A stretch of DNA of 64,000 nucleotides, taken from positions 1,227,498-1,291,497 of the forward strand of contig SSNP01000132.1 of NCBI GenBank assembly GCA_006937955.1, read 5' to 3'. Origin of the DNA: Pachypanchax playfairii. Taxonomy: Eukaryota > Chordata > Actinopteri > Cyprinodontiformes > Aplocheilidae. This document shows, in pieces, positions 55,036 through 64,000 of the stretch. Below the pieces are notes generated by a model. It had not been told where the DNA came from and searched no databases. It saw only the letters and a program-made list of their open reading frames with translations. Position 1 is the stretch's first letter. Each line of letters begins with the position of its first letter. The position numbers and the translations under genes were made by a program.

Positions 55036-57322
55036 AGAGGCCCTTCCATTAAAAACAGTTTTTCTGAGGTTTCTGTTGAATATTTTAGCTCCACAGGTGT
55101 TCTTACCTTCATAGTGAATATGAGATCAGGATTCAGGGAACTGCATTAAACTGGTTTGAATCATATTTAACTGAAAGATTCCAGTTTGTTCATGTAAATA
55201 ATGAATCTTCTTCATATACCAGAGTCAGTCATGGAGTTCCTCAGGGTTCAGTGCTTGGACCAATCCTCTTTACTATGTACATGTTACCGCTTGGTAAAAT
55301 TATTAGACAACATGGTATAAAATTCCATTTTTATGCTGATGATACTCAGTTATATCTATCAATGAAGCCTGATGAGACCAACCAGCTGCAGAGATTACAA
55401 GCTTGTCTTACTGATGTAAAACGTTGGATGACGCTTAATTTTTTGCTTTTGAATTCAGACAGGCCGAGGTTGTGACTTTTGGGCCTGAGAATCTTAGGAA
55501 CAAGTTGTGTAGTCAGTCATCAACGTTGGATGGCATTAATTTGGCCTCCAACAAGAAGGTAAAGAACCTGGGTGTTATCTTTGACCAGGACATGTCCTTT
55601 AGTTCTCATATAAAGCATGTTACCAGGACGGCCTACTTCCACCTGCGTAATGTTGCTAAAATTAGGAGCATTTTGAATCAAAGAGATGCAGAAACTTTAG
55701 TTCACGCATTTATTATATTATATTATATTTATTATATATTCTAGACTTGATTACTGTAATTCATTATTATCAGGGTGTTCTAATAGTTCTGTTAAAGGCC
55801 TCCAGCTGATCCAAAATACTGCTGCCAGAGTTCTGATGAGAGTTAGAAGGAGAGACCATATTTCTCCTGTTTTAGTATCACTTCATTGGCTCCCTGTAAG
55901 GTCTAGAATAAAGATATATATATTAAAGATCTTATTGTTCCATATGCTCCTAACAGAGCACTTCGCTCTCAGACTGCAGGTCTGCTTGTAGTTCCTAGAA
56001 ATTCTAAAAGTAGAATGGGAGGAAGAGCTTTTAGTTATCAGGCTCCTCTCCTGTGGAACCAGCTTCCACTTTTTATCCGTGAGGCAGACACCTTGTGTAG
56101 CTTTAAGAAAAGACTTCAAACTTTCCTTTTTACGCAATCCTATAGTCAGGGTTAGCTTGGGTTCTCCTGATTCATCCCTTTAGTTATGCTGCTATAGGTT
56201 TAGACTGCCGGAGGACATACTGACCACATTTCCTCACTCTGCTGTCTTTCTTTCTTTCTTTACTCTGGCTGCCTCTGAGGAGGATGTATCTCACAAAAAC
56301 AAACAATGAATTATTCCCACTAGAGCTATCAATTTGTTATTGCTTTGATTGTTACTGCTGCCATTAACTGTTTCTCTGTTTATCTTTCTATAGACATGAC
56401 AACTGGCCAAAATACATCTGTGTTTGTCTGTGTCTCTTTCCTGTCAGCTCAGACCCCAGTCGGCTAAGGCAGCAGGCCGCCCATCCTGAGCCGGGTTCTG
56501 CTAGAGGTTTCTTCCTGTTAAAAGGGAGTCGTTCCTTTCCACTGTCGCCGATCGTGCTGCTCAGGATGGGGGATTGTGCTGAAATAACAATTCAGCCCAG
56601 TCGGCTGGTTCCTTAGATAGAAAATGTTTTATTATTAATTGGTTGATTTTTCTGTGAAGTGCCTTGAAATGATTTTGTCACGAACTGGCGCTTTATAAAT
56701 AAATAAACTTGAACTTGAACTAGTGGGTGTGAAAACAGGTCAACAACTTCTCTTTCAGTTTTTATCTCGCAAACTACGCAGGTGGTGATAAAACCCGAGT
56801 TCTCCCGAGTCCGAACAGCCTGTATTTGTTTCATTCACAACTCCTTTGTTCATTGGTATTCATCAGCTCCCGCAGTTGAAACCACGCCTAGCATGCAGCT
56901 GGTTAAAACTTGTAGCATAAGACGTAACAAACAGGAAGAGAGAACATCTACTGTTGCCATGCGCAGCGGGACAGGAAACAGTATACCTTGCTTTCATAAG
57001 CTAGTTTGTTAGCCAATACACCTGCTTCACTGGATAATAAATCAGTATTACAAGTTGGAAGGACAGTATGCACAGTATATCTTGCTCTCTTGCTAGTTTG
57101 TTAGCCAATCAGAGTCCAGCAAATTCGAACAATAAATATGAACGAGCTGCTGCTCGAAACCTGATGGAAGGAGCCGGAACCACCCGAATTTTGACGCAGA
57201 CAGTTTGAAAGATCTGTTAATCAGTGTTTACTAACGTTTTTTAGATATAAAATGTTTCATATTACTGGTTAATACTTACGAAATAACCACAAAGTCCTGA
57301 AATTTGTATGAAATGGCGTCTT
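55036..57322 (-). mobile_element. TTAA-flanked MITE, copy 6, split by a LINE
   Basis: The left piece (55036-55116) and right piece (56721-57322) are one MITE; TTAA remains on the right (57323-57326) and ATAA on the left. An extra duplication of the GCTAGTTTGTTAGCCAAT segment with about 80 bp of additional sequence occurs at 57000-57110. Confidence 0.9.
55117..56720 (+). pseudogene. 5'-truncated L2-like LINE nested in a MITE
   Basis: The plus strand encodes RT blocks: GVPQGSVLGPILFTMYMLPL near 55230-55285 in shifted frames, an intact catalytic box in FYADDTQLYLSM near 55330, VKNLGVIFDQDMSFSSHIKH near 55560-55615, LDYCNSLLSG near 55750 and LQLIQNTAARVLMRVRRRDH near 55800-55860. An ATTATATT-rich expansion (55705-55740) and small indels break the frame. 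The 3' UTR is 56160-56720. TAGTG on both sides (55112-55116, 56721-56725) is the target duplication. Confidence 0.92.
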
Positions 57323-57691
57323 TAAAGAGAACAAACAATCTGTAACCTTCAGTCTAGGCCAGGCAATCTGAAACTAAATTATGATCATCTGTAGCTGTGA
57401 CATCTGTGACATCAGCTGTGACTTGTACATATGAAGCTGAAGTAATCTAGAGAATACCCCCCACATTGAGAGATAGGACTATTTTTATTGCATGTGGCTG
57501 TAACACCACATTAAATGGTCTGTGTGGAACTGAGGTTCTTGGTGGAGGTCTGAGCTCTCAGGGGAATTTTCTAGTTCGTGATAATTCTTTTTGAGAAAAA
57601 CCTGTTTTATTTGTTGTTGAATACTGATAGTCATTATAGTTGAAGATTTCAATATTTGTCTTATTCCCAAAATGTAAACAAACTAACTCAC

Positions 57692-57770
57692 CATCATCAT
57701 CATACTCTTGATCTTGTTCTGACTTCTACTGTAGAATGAGCAGCTGATAGTTTTTCCTCACAACTCCTCT
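57692..57770 (-). pseudogene. Diverged copy of the 7523-7630 exon
   Basis: The minus strand repeats VVRKNYQL and EQDQEYDDDG with a small insertion carrying a TAG stop, and keeps the donor GATG|GTGAGT. It implies a duplicated gene, or a repeat spreading the exon. Flanking intron sequence is also similar. Confidence 0.35.
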
Positions 57771-58224
57771 TGTCTGATCATTTTTTATTAACCTTTGAGT
57801 TTACAATGACAGACTTTAACAGCCCCCAATAGAAAACTAAGTTACAGATGTTAATTTAAAAATTCTGTAGCTAAATTTAAAGAATCTATTCCATTATCAT
57901 TATCGTCAATCCTGCAGACAAATATAATGGAGGGCAGCTACAAAGACAGATTTAATGCTTCATTAGACCACAATGCTCCTCTAAAACAGAAGGTCATCAA
58001 TTAGAGGAGGATCCTTGTTTCATTCAGAGCTGCGTACTTTAAAAATAACTTCACGAAAGTTAGAAAGTAAACTGTCCTTCTCACTATCGTCTCTTCATTG
58101 TCCAGTCAAGCAGCTTTACTTTCAACCGGATTTTAGATTATTTCGGTCCCCCTGAGTTAATACAAATAAGAGTTTCATCTAAAACCATCAACATGTACCT
58201 AGGACCCCATCTAAATCAGAATGT
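57771..58224. other. No gene seen
   Basis: No recognised feature. Confidence 0.45.
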
Positions 58225-58230
58225 TTAAAA

Positions 58231-58728
58231 AGAGGCCATTACACACAAATTTCATGACTTTGTGGTTATTACTTCACGTGTTCACCTGCAATATGAAACA
58301 ATTCATATCTAAAAAAAAATGTTAGGAAACACTGATTAACAGACATTTCAATCTGTTTGCGTGAAGATTTGGCCAGCTTTGGGCTCCAACTCATTATTAA
58401 TCATTATGCTAATTTGCTGGACTCAGATTGGCTAACAAACTAGCCTATGAGAGCAAGATATACTGTTTCCTGCCCCGCTGCGCATGGCAACAGCATACCA
58501 AGTCTCTTCCTGTTTACTACGTGTTTATGCTAACAGCTTTTAGCCAGCAACATGCTAGGCATTGTCTCAACTGCTCGGGTTTTATCACCACGTGCGTAGT
58601 TTGAGAGATTAAAATTGAAAGAGAAGTTGCTGACCTGTTTTCCCACCCACTATGAAGGTAAGAACACCTGTGGAGCTAAAATATTCAACAGAAACCTCAG
58701 AAAAACTGTTTTTAAAGGAATGGCCTCT
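58231..58728 (+). mobile_element. TTAA-flanked MITE, copy 7 (498 bp)
   Basis: Left TTAA at 58225-58228 (two additional A), right TTAA at 58729-58732. Termini AGAGGCCATTAC and GGAATGGCCTCT. An internal deletion removes the AACGAACAAAGGAG block. A donor-like AAG|GTAAGAACACC occurs at 58658. Confidence 0.92.
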
Positions 58729-58919
58729 TTAAAGAGGTTTTCCCTCTAATCAACACCTGGATATTGAAGCTGATCAGTGTGACTTTAATTAATGGATTTG
58801 TACCTTAGAGTAACTGATTTTGTTTGATCCAGGATCTCATATCTAATCTGCTCATGGTTGCAAAAATTCTTTAAAAAACATTGTTGTAAAACAGTTGTGT
58901 TCATATTTATACATTATAT

Positions 58920-59090
58920 TTATAGCCTTATGGATGAGCTCATGGTTGGCGCCAGGTACGGGTAACCTGGCTGCCTTGGAGAGTGAGAGTTAAAGCTTTT
59001 TCTGTATCTCCATTGTAATTTCCCCCTGTGGGACAATAAAGGATTATTTAGTTGAGTTCAGTTCAATTTAATAATAATAATAATAATGTG
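58920..59090 (+). mobile_element. LINE 3' tail (7.7-kb type)
   Basis: TTCCCCCTGTGGGACAATAA followed by AGGATTATTT is the tail motif of the LINE at 7712-8772, in plus orientation. Short (AAT)n at its end. Confidence 0.6.
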
Positions 59091-59189
59091 TTTGTGGAAT
59101 TTCAGTCAGCTCATCACAGCATTGGTAAAAACTTCAAATTATCTTGATCAGACTATAGACTTGTGTGATCACGACTCTGTCTTTTTATA

Positions 59190-59485
59190 GAAATGTCGAC
59201 CAGCCAAACCCTTAAAGTTTTTATCTGTCTCTTTCATCTCAGACCCTCAGCTGAGGCAGAAGACCACTCATCCTGGTTCTGCTGCAGGTTTCTTCCTGTT
59301 AAAAGGGAGTCGTTCTTTTCTACTAACTCCAGTTCATGCTGCTCGGGATGGAGAATTGTGTTGATCCAACAGTTATTGAATCAGCTAACATTAAAATTAG
59401 ATTGAAATATTATTATATTTTACTCTGAATCTGTAAATTAGACTTGTTGCTGTGTGGTTCATAGAGATGACTTGTTATGAATTGA
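59190..59485 (+). mobile_element. L2-like LINE 3' UTR, old copy
   Basis: TTTCTTCCTGTTAAAAGGGA then GTCGTTC, and a CAGACCCTCAGCTGAGGCAG block, match the 56.4-kb 3' UTR with many changes. Confidence 0.7.
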
Positions 59486-59766
59486 AATGTCTGTTTATTC
59501 TCATATAACAAGCCAAAATAATTGTTTCAGACTTAAAAAGCAGATTTTCAGTGAGCAACCTCATGTAAATACCATAAAATTATTTTTAATGGTAATTTTA
59601 AAAAAGTGTTTTAGATGTGATACTAAGGAGTGTACTTCTCAAATTACTGACACATCTGTTGATGTAAAGAATGTATGACATTTTAAAACTTAGAAACAAA
59701 ACATGAACGTTGTCTTTTTTAATTAATAAGATCAAATATTAAACCAAGAACAGGAAAGTTCTTGTT
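59486..59766. other. No gene seen
   Basis: AT-rich sequence downstream of the minus-strand terminal exon; it would hold that gene's 3' UTR. An AATAAA-type signal on the minus strand was not fixed. Confidence 0.4.
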
Positions 59767-60022
59767 TTAACTTTCACAAAGTTGTTGTATCTTTGCTGCC
59801 AGTTCCAGGCAGTGCAGGATCCTGACTTTCTCTCTCTGAAGCTCCTCAGGACTCACTTGGCCTGACAGCTTGGCAGAGAAATGGATCAGGTCTTGCATGA
59901 AGAGTCCCACAGTCCCTCTAGGTGCAGATGGAATTTGGGTCACAGAGCAGGAATCAAAAACAAAGTTGACCTTTTTTGCCCTCGGGAGGCCTGGTTGATG
60001 TTCCTCAATCCATGTCAAAGGT
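59767..60022 (-). CDS. Terminal coding exon of an unrecognised host-like gene
   Basis: A strong acceptor (TTTTGTCCTTTTAG) at 60023 opens a frame of about 84 codons to a TAA at 59767-59769. The product begins PLTWIEEHQPGLPRAKKVNF and ends in a helical, leucine- and charge-rich stretch (QREKVRILHCLELAAKIQQL). Codon use and lack of repeats differ from the surrounding transposons. The exon phase agrees with the donor of the exon at 60513-60760: CT from that exon plus A from this one gives Leu. This supports a real spliced gene. The family is not recognised, and the protein looks soluble and helical. Confidence 0.6.
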
Positions 60023-60512
60023 CTAAAAGGACAAAATATAGATGAGGCTATATTGGTGGTTTGATGTGCAGATAGAGATCAGATAAAAATTAGAGTACAA
60101 AATACTGTAATGTGATTGTAATGTAGAGGTCAAGCAGCTGACAGTGAGGGCAGCAGCAGATAGCTTGGAGCGTGGCTCTCTGGAGTGATGGCACACCAGC
60201 TTATTCTGTTACTGCCACGAGTTTAGAGGTTCTGGTACTCCAGGTCCAGATAATCAACTCCCAGAAAGGCACCTGATAATCAGCACCTGTGAGTCTGGAC
60301 CCTACTACAGTAGTCAGTTGGTATCAGGTTTGACCGACAGGTCCTGTGTCATATCACAAGTTCAACTTGAAATTCTGAAAAACAAGTGCGAGTATTTTGT
60401 GACTTCACCCTTGTGCAATCTCCAAATTGAAGGACAAGTTCTATGTAACAGGTGAAGTCAGAATGTCCTCACCCTGCCAACACTGAGAAACTTTAGACTC
60501 CTACAGATTTAC

Positions 60513-60760
60513 AGGTAAGTTTTGCAGGACGATGTGGCTGACAGTGCTTTAACCAGACCATCCAGAAAAGACTTCACACAGCACAGGGGCGGGGCTTCAG
60601 GAGGGGCTGGGAGGGCGGTACAAGACATGATCAGAGACACAGGCTTCTTCCACAACTGAGCGAAGTTGGTAAAGATGGTCGAGAGAACCCCTGCCCCTTC
60701 TACAACATCAACACAAAGAAGTTTGGACCTTGAACTCAGTTTATTAAACCGCACCAAATG
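60513..60760 (-). CDS. Penultimate coding exon of the same unrecognised gene
   Basis: The minus strand is open through SSRSKLLCVDVVEGAGVLST, FTNFAQLWKKPVSLIMSC, TALPAPPEAPPLCCVKSFLD and GLVKALSATSSCKTYL to a donor ACCT|GTAAAT at 60513. There are two possible acceptors: CAG at 60761 (phase 0) or TTGTAG before 60699 (phase 1). The peptide has cysteine-rich and proline-rich spots and hydrophobic helices but no named motif. Phase to the last exon fits. Phase to the upstream exon (61656-61824) does not fit directly, so another exon is expected in between or the upstream one belongs elsewhere. Confidence 0.55.
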
Positions 60761-60789
60761 CTGATTTATGCAGGGTTCATATTAAAGTT

Positions 60790-60945
60790 TACCCAGTCAG
60801 GTTTGAGTCATGGTTGCTAAAAGCTTTACAAGAAAGACAGACTTTAGTGATGTAGCGGGTGTAAAATATTGAATAAAATGTTGTGCTGCATGACTGGTTT
60901 TATTTTCATTCTTACATGTTGCTTTATGATGCTACAAAATAATCC
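60790..60945 (+). repeat. Short dispersed repeat, copy 2 (partner at 50186)
   Basis: Shares GTCAGGTTTGAGTCATGG, AAAGCTTTACAAGA and GAATAAAATGTTG with copy 1, in an intron of the putative gene. Confidence 0.7.
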
Positions 60946-61130
60946 AATAAATCAAATAATCTATGCATGAATCTATGGGAGTAATGATAGCAAGTTTTAA
61001 AGTGAGAAATCAATTAGATTCAGCTATAGCTCAATTTCAGCAACCCACTGTGTGATGTCATCAGCAGGACTGTGGTTAGGGTTAGCTGCAGATTTTTTGG
61101 CGGCAGGTTAAAAAACATAATATATCTACT

Positions 61131-61458
61131 AGGGCTGGGTAGTAAGGCAAACATTTCATATCGCACTTTTTTTCTAAATTATATTTGTTTTATGGTATTT
61201 GACGGTATTTTTTATATGACCAATGTTACCAGGCGTTATCTTTCAATTAGCAAAGAATTAATGCACTACATGTCGCTGTTACAGCCCCCGCCAGCAGCCA
61301 TTCTTCATTCTTAGCGTGTAGCACTGAAATCGGTCCCTGCAGAAAAACGTTCTCACTGCAAACATTCCAGGTGTTGTCTTCGCTGTTAACTGGTATGGCG
61401 GTAAGTGAAAAAGTCATGTCATAGCCAAAATGAACAAACCGGTATACTGCCCAGCCCA
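61131..61458. mobile_element. TIR MITE in an intron
   Basis: The left end AGGGCTGGGTAGTAAGG and the complement of the right end, TGGGCTGGGCAGTATACC, are inverted. No ORF of note. Class uncertain. Confidence 0.5.
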
Positions 61459-61655
61459 AATTTCTAAATTTAACACAGGGTGGGGGGTGTGATGCATTAC
61501 TGATTACATTTTATGTTTTAAAATTTTAAGAAATGTTTATTATGTCATCCTCTCTTTAAGTTTGAAAACAAGATGCTATTATAACTTTATTTACCAAGGA
61601 AGTAAAAACATATTTATGTTTGTCATGCTTGTCAGTATCAAGCAGGTCCTCTTAC

Positions 61656-61824
61656 TTGTTGTTAGAAGTCAGCAGCTGAGCTGTCAACTTGCTGTAGCCT
61701 TTTGCAGAGTCCTCCTCCAACGTTGCAGCTGTTGCTGAAAGCTCACCGAACAGGTCAACAAGCCAGGTGAGACGAGCGATACCACTGAACGCTGGAAAAC
61801 CAAACCCGGGCTTCAGGGCGCCAC
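61656..61824 (-). CDS. Upstream coding exon, probably of the same gene
   Basis: An acceptor (CATATTCCCCAG) at 61825 and a donor (AACAA|GTAAGAGG) at 61656 bound 169 bp with a single open frame: GGALKPGFGFPAFSGIARLT, WLVDLFGELSATAATLEEDS, AKGYSKLTAQLLTSNN. It looks like normal globular helical protein sequence. Exon end phase is 2, which does not match the next recognised exon. The family is not recognised. Confidence 0.5.
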
Positions 61825-62170
61825 CTGGGGAATATGAAGACAAACTTTATGTTGGAGAACAATCAGGTTTTTTTTTTTTAATTCTCAAACCAAATATGAC
61901 CTGTTCATGAATATTTGCCCTTTAGGTTTCAAGACGTATATTTTGGCTACAGAGCAAAAGTCTGCTTATATTTCAAAGGTGTAAAAGTTTTGACTGTATT
62001 TATTTACAACATCTCTATTTGTCAACGATTACTGTTGTGTGGGTCAGATTTGATTTTCAATTCACACAGCTTGCTCTATAAAGGCTGGACCATAATTAAG
62101 ATGTAATCTTATTGTTTCTGGCCGTGATGGACTGGCGACGTGTCCCGGAGTGACCCCAGGATGCACATTT
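61825..62170. other. No gene seen; dispersed scrap
   Basis: Probably intron. GATGGACTGGCGACGTGTCC at 62127 is a piece of the dispersed repeat also seen at 40165 and 51975. Confidence 0.45.
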
Positions 62171-62510
62171 GCGGCCGTGGCTCATGCGGTAGAGCGGGCC
62201 TCTGGTAACCGGAAGGTCGCTGGTTCGAATCCCAGCTCTGCCCAGAGTTAAAGATAAAGATCGCCTGGTTGTTGTGTCCTTGGGCAAGACACTTAACCCA
62301 CTTTGCCTGTTTGGTGGTGTCTGGCAGCCTCGCCTCTGTCAGTGTGTGTCCCAGGACAGCTGTGGCTACATGTGTGGAGTTCAACATCACCAAACGTGTA
62401 AGTGTGTGTGTGAATGGGTGAATGACAAAAACTGTAGTGTGAAACGCTTTGGGGTTCGTAGGACCTGAGTAAAGCACTATACAAGTACACAAGTACTGTT
62501 GATAGGAATT
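62171..62510 (+). mobile_element. tRNA-derived SINE with good Pol III boxes
   Basis: The head contains A box GTGGCTCATGCGG (62177-62189) and a perfect B box GGTTCGAATCC (62222-62232). The body has GTCCTTGGGCAAGACACTTA and the tail GTAAAGCACTATACAAGTAC. The tRNA-like part is about 75 nt but lacks a full cloverleaf, so it is not a functional tRNA gene. Confidence 0.9.
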
Positions 62511-62588
62511 AGAGTTTTTACTACTGTATAGAATTGGGCCTCAACTCTACGGAGTGGCGATTTTGGACTTTGATTACTTGCCATAGGG

Positions 62589-64000
62589 CAGTGGTCACCA
62601 ACCTTTTTCAAGCCAAGATCACTTTTCATGTTGGACAAAATGCAAAGATCTACCATTCATTTTAGATATAGTTTACAACTTTTAGATTATAAAATTTAGA
62701 AAAACAGATATCAATTTATGAATCATGCTTTATCATTTTATTGCCAAAAACATTCTGAACATACATCTGACAACTGATATGCATTTCAACAGCAAAAAAG
62801 TGGTTCAAATATAAGTCATTGTTGCTTGTATTGCAACATTTAAAACTGAATCATCAAATCATGGCAAAAATCATACATCAATGCACAAGGTAAATCATCC
62901 CGCCACTCTGCCTTTCTAAGTGATAACAGTCACAGTCAGTGTGATGGTTGTGCCTGCAGCTTCCCAGTTAATGCACTGTAGTTGGGCTCATAGTTGGAGA
63001 CACCTAGTCTTACACAGTCAGCAAGGTGTCTGTCAGTCAGACGTGTCCTGTGCTTTGACTTTATTATTTTCATGTGTGAAAATGCTACCTCACAGAGATA
63101 TGTGGAGCCAAAATAAGATTTCATCTTTGCAGCACAGGAGGAAAGAAGGGGAAACTTTTCTCTGTTTACAAGACCCCAAAAGTGGCTGTCAGTAGCTCTT
63201 GCTTGCAATTCAATGTCATTTTGCATTTCAATAATTTCCATCTCCACACCATTTTGTAAGGAAAACACCTCTCGCAGCTTGGCAGCGACTGCCTCAATGT
63301 CTGTGGGAATAAATGGGTTGCTGATGAATCTCCCAATGTCCTCCATGTTATGCACTTCTTGGAAACGCCTGTCGAATTCAGCCCTCGCTTTATCCAGATG
63401 AACACAGAATTGTTCAGGGTGGGCTTCTCTTTTATATTTTGAAAGTCTCTCCAAGTTTGGGAAGTGTGTGAGTTTTCCATTTCTCAGGTGAGAAATCCAC
63501 AGACCGAGTTTAGCCTTAAATGAGCTGATAGCGCTCATCATCTGCATGATGTCTCTGTCTTTGCCCTGTAACTGTGTGTTCAACTCATTCAGTTTGGCTG
63601 TCAGGTCTGTGAGGAATCCCAGGTCACGTAGCCACGCATCCGACAGTTCTTTATAGAGCTCATCACGTGATTTCAAAAACGAGCGGATCTCGGGCAACAG
63701 GTCAATAAAACGCTGCAGGACTTTCCCGCGACTTAACCAGCGTACTTCAGCATGCAGAAGCAAGTCGCCGTGAGCAGCGTCAACCTCATCCAACAGTGAC
63801 TTGAACAAACGGTGTTGCAGCCCTTTTGCTCGTATTGCATTAACGATCTTTGTAACCAGCGTCATTACATGGGTAAAGTCTCCAACTTTTGAAGCAAGAG
63901 CTTGCTGGTGGATAACGCAGTGGTAATTGACAAACTGCGGGAAGTCGGGATCTTTGCGGCAGAGCGCTACAAATCCACTGCGTGTGCCAATCATTGCTGG
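62589..64000 (-). mobile_element. hAT transposon (Charlie-like), continues past the window
   Basis: The terminus CAGTGGTCACCAACCTTTTT at 62589 is a typical hAT end. The other end and the second target copy lie outside the window; the adjacent 8 bases are CCATAGGG. Confidence 0.85.
62936..64000 (-). CDS. hAT-family transposase, C-terminal part (open to window edge)
   Basis: A single uninterrupted frame of over 350 codons ends at TGA near 62936 and stays open to the window edge, so the start is outside. YHCVIHQQALASKV near the visible N-terminus is the conserved Cys-x2-His region of Charlie/ZBED-type hAT transposases. HAEVRWLSRGKVLQRF follows. STYLCEVAFSHMKIIKSKHR contains the C-terminal Glu and dimerisation block. 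The product resembles transposases from which vertebrate genes such as GTF2IRD2- and ZBED-type proteins derive. The lack of stops suggests a young copy or one under constraint; which of these cannot be told from the sequence alone. Confidence 0.88.
   Translation of the reverse strand, partial: PAMIGTRSGFVALCRKDPDFPQFVNYHCVIHQQALASKVGDFTHVMTLVTKIVNAIRAKGLQHRLFKSLLDEVDAAHGDLLLHAEVRWLSRGKVLQRFIDLLPEIRSFLKSRDELYKELSDAWLRDLGFLTDLTAKLNELNTQLQGKDRDIMQMMSAISSFKAKLGLWISHLRNGKLTHFPNLERLSKYKREAHPEQFCVHLDKARAEFDRRFQEVHNMEDIGRFISNPFIPTDIEAVAAKLREVFSLQNGVEMEIIEMQNDIELQARATDSHFWGLVNREKFPLLSSCAAKMKSYFGSTYLCEVAFSHMKIIKSKHRTRLTDRHLADCVRLGVSNYEPNYSALTGKLQAQPSH

Noticed and set aside
62171..62245. Functional tRNA gene
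   Set aside because: Good A and B boxes but followed by a SINE body and tail; no full cloverleaf or terminator close by.

Overview
This window looks like non-coding, transposon-dense DNA from a teleost fish, probably a percomorph, although the species cannot be told. The evidence is the mix of elements. There are several fish-type non-LTR retrotransposons (L2 with the CATTTAGCAGACGC tail, L1-like, R4/Rex6-like, and others of unassigned clade). There are tRNA-derived SINEs with recognisable A/B boxes, PIF/Harbinger and hAT elements, a TTAA-flanked MITE family, and Gypsy-like LTR remnants with solo LTRs. No operon or other prokaryotic organisation is present. Two assembly gaps occur (13326-13944 and 52519-52528).

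Layout. 0.15-1.8 kb: an internally deleted LINE. 2.2-2.9 kb: a repeat found again at 38.7 kb. 3.5-4.0 kb: a foldback Harbinger. 5.5-7.7 kb: possible host exons on the minus strand with a promoter-like CCAAT/CRE/TATA cluster. 7.7-11.3 kb: LINE, hAT MITE, Harbinger end and TTAA MITE. 12.0-17.6 kb: two abutting 36-bp minisatellites. 19.1-24.7 kb: Harbinger transposase remnant, LTR-element 3' end with a proline-rich repetitive tail, and L2. 24.7-28.2 kb: an L1-like LINE split by a Harbinger element with an exact 3-bp target duplication. 28-38 kb: Gypsy tail, MITEs, a deletion-derivative LINE, a solo LTR and a gag-protease remnant. 40.2-45.0 kb: one R4/Rex6-like LINE broken by at least three younger insertions, one of which contains a fourth. 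47.7-49.8 kb: a second deletion-derivative LINE split by a solo LTR. 52.3-58.7 kb: nested MITE/LINE/LTR copies. 59.8-61.8 kb: spliced exons of an unrecognised host-like gene (minus). 62.6 kb to the end: a hAT transposon with an open transposase frame running off the window.

The most interesting result is a traceable origin for the second minisatellite (14764-17636, about 80 units). Its 36-bp unit matches the 3' end of the ORF of the deletion-derivative LINE present at 33.6-34.4 kb and 47.7-49.8 kb. The minus-strand translation of the array repeats the LINE C-terminal motif. The 34-kb LINE carries one copy of the unit, bounded by CTAC direct repeats exactly 36 bp apart. The 47.8-kb LINE carries a tandem dimer with the same 36-bp period. 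One window thus appears to hold monomer, dimer and expanded-array states. The long open frames in both arrays follow from a period divisible by three and are not good evidence of protein.

Host genes are few and uncertain. The best candidate is the minus-strand exon set at 59767-61824, where two exons join in a consistent phase. Other small exon-like segments at 5.6, 7.0-7.6 and 57.7 kb are tentative. Coordinates of degenerate elements are approximate unless a target duplication or terminal repeat is described.
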